Below, one piece after another: positions 1 through 5,179 of a stretch of 9,002 nt of DNA. The notes beneath the pieces are model-generated. The model did not search any database and was not told where the DNA came from. It saw only the letters and a program-made list of their open reading frames with translations. Both the position numbers and the translations under genes were made by a program. Source of the DNA: SIG622 sp045652245 (lineage in GTDB: Bacteria; Bacillota; Clostridia; Oscillospirales; CAG-382); NCBI GenBank assembly GCA_045652245.1, contig JAZRTY010000011.1:1-9002 (forward strand), in the 5' to 3' direction. The number at the start of each line of letters is the position of its first letter. Position 1 is the first letter of the stretch.

Positions 1-142
1 TTTCTGTGCCTTCACTATTTTCAACTACAACTGTTGTATCATTTACAACATCTGTATTTTCAGCAAATACACTATCTGAACTTGAAAAAAGGATAGACAA
101 AACACACAAACAACTGATAACTCTCTTTAGTGTTTTTTTCAT
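1..142 (-). CDS. 5' end of a gene for a secreted or surface protein (signal peptide), truncated by the window
   Basis: Reading the minus strand from the ATG at 142-140 gives 47 residues with no stop before the window edge. The N terminus is MKKTLKRVISCLCVLSILFS: basic residues, then a hydrophobic core, then SSDSVFA|EN, which looks like a type I signal peptidase site (AxA-like, VFA). The following mature segment (ENTDVVNDTTVVVENSEGTE) is acidic and Thr/Val-rich, as in linker regions of surface proteins. The start is supported by a GGAGGG ribosome site at 156-151, 8 nt upstream. The gene lies behind its own promoter and a long structured leader with a terminator (143-390), so it is probably controlled by premature termination. 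The product's function cannot be seen from this fragment. It may belong to the host chromosome flanking the element. Confidence 0.8.
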   Translation of the reverse strand, partial: MKKTLKRVISCLCVLSILFSSSDSVFAENTDVVNDTTVVVENSEGTE

Positions 143-357
143 ATCTGAATCCCTCCAAAAATTTAAAAATGCGTAGCCCGTATTTCAGAGCTACGCACGA
201 AAAACATACAAGCTCTGACGATAAGGTTGCTAGACGCTTACTCACTACTTCTCATTACAAAGTTATGATTAGTCAGAGTGTACGCTTTTGCCTTATTAGC
301 GTACACTTTGTAACGAGAAATATACTTCACCCATTATAGTGAGTATAGTCTAGCGTA
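143..357 (-). ncRNA. Structured 5' leader RNA, riboswitch-like, ending in a terminator/antiterminator
   Basis: Read on the minus strand, the untranslated leader contains stacked complementary segments: P1 354-348 with 235-229 (7 bp), P2 344-338 with 246-240 (7 bp), P3 319-305 with 263-249 (15 bp, one wobble), and an apical hairpin 306-298/286-278 (9 bp). The apical loop (ATAAGG at 296-291) is complementary to CCTTAT at 226-221 just 3' of P1, a possible pseudoknot. CTCTGAC (278-272) is complementary to GTCAGAG (219-213). The latter segment (218-211) also pairs for 8 bp with 192-185, part of the 5' arm and loop of the terminator, so a switch between two folds is plausible. I do not recognise a known riboswitch or T-box consensus (no AGGGTGGNACCGCG box). 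Ligand and function are unknown. Confidence 0.6.
157..196 (-). terminator. Intrinsic terminator inside the leader of the secreted-protein gene
   Basis: On the minus strand, GCGTAGCTC (196-188) pairs with GGGCTACGC (179-171): 9 bp with one G-U, 8-nt loop. It is followed by ATTTTTAAATTTTT (170-157). It sits directly before the ribosome site (156-151), which is the arrangement of a transcription attenuator rather than of a gene end. Confidence 0.7.
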
Positions 358-361
358 AAAC

Positions 362-390
362 ATTATAGCATAGTTTTCCAACATTTACAA
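362..390 (-). promoter_or_regulatory. Sigma-A promoter of the structured leader and secreted-protein gene
   Basis: On the minus strand, TTGTAA (390-385), a 17-nt spacer, then a perfect TATAAT (367-362) preceded by TGC, an extended -10. Transcription would start near 355, exactly at the first stem (P1) of the leader RNA, which supports both calls. Confidence 0.7.
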
Positions 391-444
391 TATATTTTAC
401 TTATTTTCAGCACTTTGCTGATAAAAATATATCTACAATAAATC

Positions 445-491
445 AAGCCCGAATATGCAAGCTGAATTTTGCTTGTATATTCGGGCTTTTT
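445..491. terminator. Strong terminator stem-loop, possibly bidirectional
   Basis: Arms 445-462 and 471-488 form an 18-bp stem with one wobble and an 8-nt loop. On the plus strand it runs into TTTTT (487-491). On the minus strand the stem is followed by a weaker T-rich run (GATTTATT). It lies 9 bp beyond the stop codon of the minus-strand sigma-like gene, so its evident job is to end that operon and insulate the downstream promoter at 362-390. Confidence 0.8.
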
Positions 492-497
492 CTGTTT

Positions 498-1340
498 TTA
501 CAGCAATTTTTCTTCTAAACATTTTCTCATTTTGTTTATTGCTTTTTTATATACATTTTCTATCGCATCAGGTGTAAGACATAACTTTATCGCCATTTCC
601 GAAAGCTTTACTTTCTTAGGCTTCAGCTTAAAACAATCGGGGCAAAATGCCAAGTATTCCGAAACGACCAACCTTTCTCTGTAATCAAGCTTTTCAAAGG
701 CTTCTTTTACATAATTAAATCGTTCGGTTGCCAACAACACATTTAGCGGCTCGAAATCGGTATCGCTCGTTATATCAGTAAGTGTTTCTTCTGATTCTTC
801 ATCAGCATAGCTTACATAGAAATCTGCAATATTCATATTCTCAATACCGCTTAGAAGAATCTCCTTTACATTCTTTACCGACAAATTAACCTCTTTGGAT
901 ATTTTGCGGATAGCTTCGGTTGAATAGCCATACTCTCCATACAACCACATAATCTGACGGAGAATGCGATATTTATTTTCACTCGGAACTGTCAATCCGG
1001 TACGCATCTGCCTTATGTATTCGTGAATTTCATTCCACTCAATACGCACCTTATAGGTTATAAAGTTACCGTGTGTATCTTTATCATAGCTCTGTAATGC
1101 TTTGAAAATTCCCGTTACACACGCCTGCTTTATATCTGCAAAATGACCTTTCATTGAATATCTCTCAATAGCTTCTCTTGCGGTATCGTTCAGTACAGGT
1201 TCGTAGTAGTGGAGAAACCACATTAAGTATTTGTCATCGTTTTCAGCAATATATAAATCAATATATTCCTGCAAATCATCTTTTTTAGGTGGCACCGGAT
1301 ATATCTGATAAATGCATAAATCCTGTTCCCAATTTTTCAC
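498..1340 (-). CDS. RNA polymerase sigma-70-like factor (element-encoded regulator)
   Basis: The 280-residue product has the layout of a sigma-70-family protein. A region 2-like helical segment covers about residues 40-115 (HYYEPVLNDTAREAIERYSM, then ACVTGIFKALQSYD, FITYKVRIEWNEIHEYIR). A region 3-like segment covers about 135-170 (STEAIRKISKEVNLSVKNVK). Region 4 covers about 210-278 (FEKLDYRERLVVSEYL, then the helix-turn-helix KLSEMAIKLCLTPDAIENVY). An insertion with CPDC and a Lys-rich stretch separates 4.1 from the HTH. Start choice: an ATG at 1355 has no ribosome site, whereas GTG at 1340 follows GGAGGTG (1353-1347) at 6 nt, so I use the GTG. It lies 23 nt behind the zinc-finger-like gene in the same operon. 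It likely directs polymerase to element promoters; targets are unknown. Confidence 0.75.
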   Translation of the reverse strand: MKNWEQDLCIYQIYPVPPKKDDLQEYIDLYIAENDDKYLMWFLHYYEPVLNDTAREAIERYSMKGHFADIKQACVTGIFKALQSYDKDTHGNFITYKVRIEWNEIHEYIRQMRTGLTVPSENKYRILRQIMWLYGEYGYSTEAIRKISKEVNLSVKNVKEILLSGIENMNIADFYVSYADEESEETLTDITSDTDFEPLNVLLATERFNYVKEAFEKLDYRERLVVSEYLAFCPDCFKLKPKKVKLSEMAIKLCLTPDAIENVYKKAINKMRKCLEEKLL

Positions 1341-1363
1341 GGCACTCACCTCCATTCGCCGTG

Positions 1364-2494
1364 TTACACTTTTTTGATTCTTTTTTCTGCTTCGCTGTAT
1401 AAATTATCTCTTTCCATATCTTTTAGATACTCCTCGTAAGTATAATCTTCTTCGTAATCGCAACGGGTTTTAAGCTCTTTTGCTAATTGTTTAGCTTCAT
1501 AGGCTAATTCCCAACGAACTTTATTTCTTGAAAGTTCTGTACGGATACACGCACATCGCTTTGTATAAATATCCTTTATCGGATCATTTTTTGCAAGCTC
1601 TTTTCTGCCAATCATAGCTGCATACTGTCTGCAAGTGAGCTTTTTGCCGTCTGTCATATCAAGCGGTGCAAAGCCCGTGCAGTATTTTTGCTTTCGGGCA
1701 TTTTTCATAAGGAAGTATGTTTCACACACTTCACATTGACGGGGATAATGCCCTAATGCAAGACCTTCAAAAAAGTCCGTCAGTATAAAGCTGTAAAAGG
1801 TTTTGAAATGAAATCTTTTTACAAGCATTTTCTTTTTGCCTTTTGTAATGGCAGCATATTCAGTTGCGATATTAAATCTGTCAACACCGAATATGTCATA
1901 GGCAAGGGTTAAAAGCTCATTTTCTTTGTAATGCTCCAAATCATCCAAGCCCCATACAAACTCTGTCAATTTTTCAAAAGCCTTTATCACATCGTTTCCG
2001 ATATTTTCATAAAACTGCAAAAGTGCTTTTACACGGGCAAGCAGTTTATTTGCTTCTTTGGAGAACTCTGCATATCCTTTAGGAAGTATATCAAGGGACA
2101 TTGCACCCTCATCTTTCAAAGAAACCTTTGCTCTCTGCTGATAATATTTTAAGATATAATCTGCATTTTCTTTTGTGAAAGTTTCTGCAATCAGTTTTTT
2201 CTCAGCCTCAACATCCAAATACTGAAATGGGCTAATATTTGGAAGAACATCAAGAATATCCAAAATTTCTTTTCCTGCTCTTACAAAATCATAATCGTTT
2301 ATATATCCTCTCTCCATTGTAGAGGATAACATCCAATTATCATAACGCATTGATGCTATTCTTGCTCCGTTGTCATTTTCTTCATACTGATTAAGAAAAT
2401 CTACCACAAAACTGCCAATGGGAAATTTATTCTTTTTGATATATACGAATTTATCTCTGTAATCGGCAGTAAAAAATTTAATTTTATCAGGCAT
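1364..2494 (-). CDS. Zinc-finger-like protein, DUF6076-like, of unknown function
   Basis: A mostly helical 376-residue protein with a cysteine cluster in its C-terminal third: CEVC at 254-257, C272 (KYC), C288 (TCRQYA) and CAC at 314-316. This resembles a treble-clef or ribbon Zn site followed by a basic helical segment. From memory it resembles the DUF6076 family found on clostridial mobile elements; I could not verify this. No signal peptide or membrane span is seen, so it is probably cytoplasmic and perhaps nucleic-acid binding. Start: the frame extends to a GTG at 2506, but ATG 2494 follows GGTGGTGA at 5 nt and is preferred. It is the first gene of a minus-strand operon with the sigma-like factor, and its transcript leader would be only about 15 nt. 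Confidence 0.6.
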   Translation of the reverse strand: MPDKIKFFTADYRDKFVYIKKNKFPIGSFVVDFLNQYEENDNGARIASMRYDNWMLSSTMERGYINDYDFVRAGKEILDILDVLPNISPFQYLDVEAEKKLIAETFTKENADYILKYYQQRAKVSLKDEGAMSLDILPKGYAEFSKEANKLLARVKALLQFYENIGNDVIKAFEKLTEFVWGLDDLEHYKENELLTLAYDIFGVDRFNIATEYAAITKGKKKMLVKRFHFKTFYSFILTDFFEGLALGHYPRQCEVCETYFLMKNARKQKYCTGFAPLDMTDGKKLTCRQYAAMIGRKELAKNDPIKDIYTKRCACIRTELSRNKVRWELAYEAKQLAKELKTRCDYEEDYTYEEYLKDMERDNLYSEAEKRIKKV

Positions 2495-2514
2495 CTTTAT
2501 CACCACCCAAGAAA

Positions 2515-2543
2515 ATTATAACATATTTTGTTGCGAAATACAA
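2515..2543 (-). promoter_or_regulatory. Promoter of the zinc-finger/sigma-like operon
   Basis: On the minus strand, TTGTAT (2543-2538), a 17-nt spacer and a perfect TATAAT (2520-2515) preceded by TGT (extended -10). The predicted start near 2508 leaves a very short leader before the ribosome site GGTGGTGA (2506-2499 area) and ATG 2494. Confidence 0.6.
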
Positions 2544-2785
2544 GATGTATAGATTAAATCACATTTTAAACCGCATAAATACAAGGGTTTTAATGTGTTG
2601 CGTTTTTTATTTTTAATGTGTTATGCAATACTTTGCCTATTTAAAAATCCTCATATTCTATATAGTAGAAAGGGTAAAACAAGCCCTTTTTTCTATTTCA
2701 GAATGGAGGCGATGCCTATGATTGCATCAAGGTAAAAGCACAAAACAAATTTATTTGCCATACGGCAGGAAGGAATGATTTTATT
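2544..2785 (+). promoter_or_regulatory. Intergenic control region before the ParM-like gene: repeats, weak attenuator hairpin, possible leader peptide
   Basis: A 12-bp direct repeat TTTTAATGTGTT occurs at 2588-2599 and 2611-2622 (23-bp period). An imperfect inverted relative, CACATTTTAAA, lies at 2561-2571. These may be operator or centromere half-sites for the ParR-like protein. AAAGGG (2669-2674) and CCCTTT (2684-2689) form a 6-bp hairpin followed by TTT, a weak attenuator. A GGAGG ribosome site at 2705-2709 precedes a five-codon ORF (2718-2735). I do not see a convincing -35/-10 pair for the downstream genes; TATATA at 2659-2664 is a weak candidate. Confidence 0.4.
2718..2735 (+). CDS. Possible five-residue leader peptide (MIASR)
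   Basis: ATG ATT GCA TCA AGG TAA follows a GGAGG site (2705-2709) with an 8-nt gap, which is optimal spacing. Alternative upstream ATGs at 2703 and 2712 are in the same frame. It lies 50 bp before the ParM-like gene and 26 bp after a weak T-tailed hairpin (2669-2692). This could be a translated leader coupled to downstream expression, or a chance ORF. A second mini-ORF (MILL, 2775-2789) overlaps the ParM start as TTATGA. Confidence 0.25.
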   Translation: MIASR

Positions 2786-3715
2786 ATGAAAAAATTTGAA
2801 AACACAATTATTATCGGCATTGATCACGGCTTTGGCAATGTCAAGACAGAACAGCATATATTCCCAAGCGGAGTTAAGTGTTATGACGAATATCCGGCAA
2901 TAGATAATAACCTGCTTCTCTATAACGGAAAGTATTATCTTATCGGTGTAGGACACAAGCCATTTACGGCAGACAAGTTCTCAGATGTGGACTATTATGT
3001 TATGACGCTTGCCGCTGTTGCAATGGAGCTTCAGGATTCCAGCATCACAAACGCTGATGTGCATATAGCCGCAGGACTTCCGCTTACTTGGGTAGAAGAA
3101 CAGCGTAAAGAATTTAAGCAATATCTTATGCAAAATGAAACTGTTGATTTTACCTATAAAGGCACGGAATATCATATCCGCATTGTCGGTACAGATATAT
3201 TTCCGCAAGGCTTCTCGGCGATAGCAAATAAGCTGTTCGAGTTCCGAGGTATCAATATGCTGTGTGACATAGGCAACGGCACGATGAATGTTATGTATAT
3301 CAATGACAAAATTCCCAATCCGCAAAAATGCTTTTCAGAAAAGTTCGGCACAAATCAATGTGTATTGAGAATCAGGGAAAACCTTATGAAAAAACATCAT
3401 CTTACCTTGCCTGAAGAAAGCATACATAAGATATTGACCTACAACCAATCAAATCTTGATGCAGATATTTTAAAGACCATATCTGACACAGCGAGAGAAT
3501 ATACGGCAGAGATTTTTCAAAGGCTCAAAGAGTACGAATATAATCCAACTGTTATGAAGCTCTATATTGTCGGCGGTGGAAGTTGCCTTATCAGGAACTT
3601 TGCTGACTACAACAAAAACAGGGTTGTCATCAACGGAGATATTCACGCTACTGCAAAGGGCTATGAGTATCTGTCCGAACTGAAGCTTAAAAAGGAGGCT
3701 GAGAAAGATGGTTAA
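2786..3715 (+). CDS. parM-like: ParM/StbA-like actin-family ATPase (plasmid-type segregation)
   Basis: A 309-residue protein of the ParM/Alp actin-like family. Visible motifs are the phosphate-1 loop IGIDHGFGNVKT (about residues 10-21), the phosphate-2 loop CDIGNGTMNV (160-169; D161), and the adenosine loop LYIVGGGSCLI (259-269). Length and motif spacing fit a complete protein. In the family, ATP-driven filaments push DNA copies apart through a small adaptor bound to a centromere. The next gene overlaps by 8 bp and looks like that adaptor. Start: ATG 2786 after AGGAAGG (2767-2773), a longish 12-nt gap. Finding it on an element that also encodes an integrase suggests a maintained circular form. 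Exact subfamily is uncertain. Confidence 0.85.
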   Translation: MKKFENTIIIGIDHGFGNVKTEQHIFPSGVKCYDEYPAIDNNLLLYNGKYYLIGVGHKPFTADKFSDVDYYVMTLAAVAMELQDSSITNADVHIAAGLPLTWVEEQRKEFKQYLMQNETVDFTYKGTEYHIRIVGTDIFPQGFSAIANKLFEFRGINMLCDIGNGTMNVMYINDKIPNPQKCFSEKFGTNQCVLRIRENLMKKHHLTLPEESIHKILTYNQSNLDADILKTISDTAREYTAEIFQRLKEYEYNPTVMKLYIVGGGSCLIRNFADYNKNRVVINGDIHATAKGYEYLSELKLKKEAEKDG

Positions 3716-4049
3716 AAGAATCGGTATCCGTTTCAATCTCGACAAGGAATACGATTTGAGAATATGGGAGTTTCTGCAAGACCTGAATTTAAAGCAGCAT
3801 AAATCCATAAACAAATTTATCCTTATGTGCATTGACGGATATATAAATCAGTTTATTACCGAGCAGGAGCAAACGGAGTTTATAGACAGGGTTATATCTG
3901 CTATCCGCACAGAGCTTCGTGAGTCAGCAGGACTAAACCTTTTAAAAATACTTAGTCAGCCTATACAGACAAATCAAGCACCGGAAGAAAGCAAAAATTC
4001 CACCGAGGACGAAAACTCGGCTTTAGATTTTGTGTTCGGTAACAACTGA
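3708..4049 (+). CDS. Small ParR-like DNA-binding partner of the actin-like ATPase
   Basis: A 113-residue protein. Residues 1-50 (MVKRIGIRFNLDKEYDLRIW, then HKSINKFILMCIDGYINQF) suggest a beta strand followed by two helices, the ribbon-helix-helix pattern. The C-terminal third is polar, rich in Gln, Glu and Ser, and ends in ALDFVFGNN. In ParR proteins an RHH core binds the centromere and a flexible acidic tail with a terminal hydrophobic helix contacts the ParM filament end; this layout fits, though sequence alone cannot prove it. ATG 3708 follows AAGGAGG at about 9 nt and overlaps the ParM-like gene by 8 bp, indicating co-translation. The transcript probably ends at the hairpin 4100-4157. Confidence 0.6.
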   Translation: MVKRIGIRFNLDKEYDLRIWEFLQDLNLKQHKSINKFILMCIDGYINQFITEQEQTEFIDRVISAIRTELRESAGLNLLKILSQPIQTNQAPEESKNSTEDENSALDFVFGNN

Positions 4050-4068
4050 TGCAACAATTTAATAAAAA

Positions 4069-4089
4069 ATGGCACTTCTATGGTGTCAT
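4069..4089 (+). repeat. Hairpin downstream of the ParR-like gene
   Basis: ATGGCAC (4069-4075) and GTGTCAT (4083-4089) form a 7-bp stem with one wobble and a 7-nt loop. It is the first of three consecutive hairpins between 4069 and 4193. Confidence 0.45.
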
Positions 4090-4099
4090 AAATAAAGCA

Positions 4100-4157
4100 A
4101 AGATAACGGCACATTTACTGTTGAAAGCACGTTTTCAATGGTTGGTGCTGTTATTTT
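4100..4157 (+). terminator. Two-tier terminator hairpin after the ParM/ParR-like pair
   Basis: The outer stem is 4100-4112 with 4145-4157 (13 bp, two wobbles). A separate inner stem is 4117-4126 with 4133-4142 (10 bp with wobbles), with loop GCACGT. The outer 3' arm ends in a T run (4153-4157). It lies about 50 bp after the stop of the ParR-like gene, so it probably ends that transcript. The complex two-tier shape is unusual for a plain terminator. Confidence 0.6.
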
Positions 4158-4165
4158 TATACAAC

Positions 4166-4193
4166 TGACATCACTTGAAAAAAAGTGGTGTCA
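4166..4193 (+). repeat. Third hairpin of the intergenic cluster
   Basis: TGACATCACTT (4166-4176) pairs with AAGTGGTGTCA (4183-4193): 11 bp with one wobble and a GAAAAA loop. It is followed by an A run, not T, so it is not a plus-strand terminator. The segment GGTGTCA occurs both in its 3' arm and in the first hairpin (4082-4088), so alternative pairings between hairpins are possible. On the minus strand the T-rich stretch precedes the loop only. Confidence 0.5.
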
Positions 4194-4231
4194 AAAACAT
4201 TATTAAAATGAAAAAACGGAGTATTTTTATT

Positions 4232-4636
4232 ATGAGAACTTTTTATCAAACTTTAGACGAATTTATCACAGTCAGAACATCAGCGGATGGAAATGTCCAC
4301 AGAGTTATTACCTATAAGGGCGAATAATATGCAGAACCTTATTTTACAGGGCAAGAGCTTGGTTGGATAAAGGAAGTATTATGGGAGTGGAAAACACGCA
4401 GTTTCAACTGCCCGATTGTATCTGTATCAGGCAGTAAATTATGGCTGAATGTAAGCCTTCGAGATGCTAACAAGGTTCTCGAAGGAGATTTAAAGAAAGG
4501 TGAGCCGATATACTTCTGTATCATCCAAAAGCAATGGCACAAGCCACATACATTACCATATTGGATATATGAATTAAGCACATATCCCGGATATTTAGAA
4601 GGTTATAAGAAACCTGATTTTATAGTAACGGAATAA
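4232..4636 (+). pseudogene. ORF of unknown family interrupted by an in-frame TAA at codon 32
   Basis: ATG 4232 follows CGGAG at 10 nt and opens 31 codons (MRTFYQTLDEFITVRTSADG...ITYKGE) before TAA at 4325-4327. The same frame then stays open for 102 codons to TAA at 4634-4636: YAEPYFTGQELGWIKEVLWE..., VSVSGSKLWLNVSLRDANKV..., KGEPIYFCIIQKQWHKPHTL and LPYWIYELSTYPGYLEGYKK. The downstream part reads like real protein, rich in Trp/Tyr, with no ATG, GTG or TTG start near its beginning. A single substitution turning a sense codon into TAA is the simplest explanation; stop readthrough is an alternative. Other genes in the window use TAA as a normal stop, so genetic recoding is unlikely. I do not recognise the family. 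Confidence 0.65.
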
Positions 4637-4779
4637 CTGTCCGGTACTGTAACGAGCAGGGAACTTGTATTGCACAAATTCCGTAAAAGGCGGGACTTCC
4701 TCACGGAAATCCTGCCTTTTGTCTTTGGGGAGCACCCCAATCCCCCTGAAAATTATATTTTAAATAGGAGTTGATTTTA
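4637..4779 (+). other. oriT: Candidate origin of transfer (oriT) upstream of the mobilization genes
   Basis: This non-coding stretch holds nested inverted repeats. An imperfect hairpin lies at 4660-4682 (GGAA/TTCC plus TTGT/ACAA). A main hairpin has arms 4685-4695 and 4710-4720 (11 bp, one wobble) with an inner TTCC/GGAA stem (4697-4708). A further hairpin is TTGGGG/CCCCAA (4725-4740). ATCCTGC (4709-4715) in the main 3' arm equals the core of the IncP/RP4-type nic sequence used by MOBP relaxases, which would be cut between 4714 and 4715. The relaxosome-accessory gene and a MOBP-like relaxase follow immediately, the usual place for oriT. The hairpin could instead be a terminator for the interrupted ORF, since its arm ends in TTTT. 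Confidence 0.55.
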
Positions 4780-5160
4780 ATGAAAGAAAGAGCATATTCA
4801 ATTTATGTGCGTGTTACCGAAAAAGAAAAAATACGCATAAAAAACAAAGCCGACAAATGCGGCTTGACAATCTCGGAATATTTAAGAAAACGAGCATTGG
4901 GTTATTCCCCAAAGGCTCTCTTGCCGGAAAGCTTTTATGAGTTTTCAGGTAAGCTCAGCGATTTATATGAACAGATTGATAAGGGTTACAGTACCGAACT
5001 TGAAGAAAAGATTTTATCTCTGATTGATGAAATTCAGTTAAAGTTACTTACACCCGAAAGAAAGGATGAGACAACGGGGACCCCGCAAAGCCTGCTTTGT
5101 GGGGAGAAGGAACAACCCCGTAACAATGAGCTTTTCGACACTTGTGCCGAAAACGAATAA
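4780..5160 (+). CDS. Relaxosome accessory protein, MobC/NikA-like ribbon-helix-helix
   Basis: A 126-residue protein whose first 45 residues (MKERAYSIYVRVTEKEKIRI then KNKADKCGLTISEYLRKRAL) match the pattern of MobC/NikA/TraJ accessory proteins: a strand RxxxIxVRVTxxE followed by helices with the signature GLTISEYLR. In that family the RHH dimer binds the oriT inverted repeat and recruits the relaxase. The C-terminal half is an acidic coil followed by a low-complexity tail (from about residue 88) that overlaps a DNA hairpin at 5081-5104. Start: the frame extends to TTG 4771, but ATG 4780 follows AGGAG (4766-4770) at 9 nt and is chosen. The relaxase follows after 19 bp, in the same operon. Confidence 0.75.
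   Translation: MKERAYSIYVRVTEKEKIRIKNKADKCGLTISEYLRKRALGYSPKALLPESFYEFSGKLSDLYEQIDKGYSTELEEKILSLIDEIQLKLLTPERKDETTGTPQSLLCGEKEQPRNNELFDTCAENE
5081..5104 (+). repeat. GC-rich hairpin inside the 3' end of the MobC-like gene
   Basis: CCCCGCAAAG (5081-5090) and CTTTGTGGGG (5095-5104) form a 10-bp stem with one wobble and a CCTG loop. It is flanked by further GGGG (5077-5080 area) and CCCC (5116-5119) runs. The encoded protein tail looks unconstrained here, which suggests selection on DNA or RNA. It contains CCTGCTTTG, similar to CCTGCCTTTTG in the upstream oriT candidate. Confidence 0.5.
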
Positions 5161-5179
5161 AGAAGGGAGTTGTGACGCA

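Noticed and set aside
299..334. Twelve-codon minus-strand ORF (MGEVYFSLQSVR) in the leader RNA
   Set aside because: No ribosome site upstream, and it overlaps the paired strands of P3 and P4, so the RNA structure explains the sequence better.
130..339. Plus-strand 69-codon ORF
   Set aside because: Runs antisense over the terminator and leader of the minus-strand gene; composition is not protein-like and no ribosome site is present.
143..357. T-box or SAM-type riboswitch assignment for the leader
   Set aside because: The T-box sequence AGGGTGGNACCGCG and SAM-I core motifs are absent, so no known class is claimed.
2588..2622. CRISPR-like repeat
   Set aside because: Only two 12-bp copies with 11 bp between them; no array.
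2693..2956. Minus-strand 87-codon ORF across the ParM-like start
   Set aside because: Shadow of the ParM-like gene and its leader; Cys-rich, no supporting start signal.
4339..4581. Minus-strand 80-codon ORF opposite the interrupted gene
   Set aside because: Shadow frame; the plus frame gives a more natural protein with a ribosome site, so this was not taken as the real gene.
4232..4636. Genetic code with TAA reassigned
   Set aside because: TAA ends several intact genes here (for example at 3713-3715 and 5158-5160), so it is a normal stop.
5066..5179. N-terminal extension of the relaxase to ATG 5066
   Set aside because: Overlaps the MobC-like gene and its hairpin, has no good ribosome site, and would place the catalytic tyrosine unusually far (residue 57) from the start.
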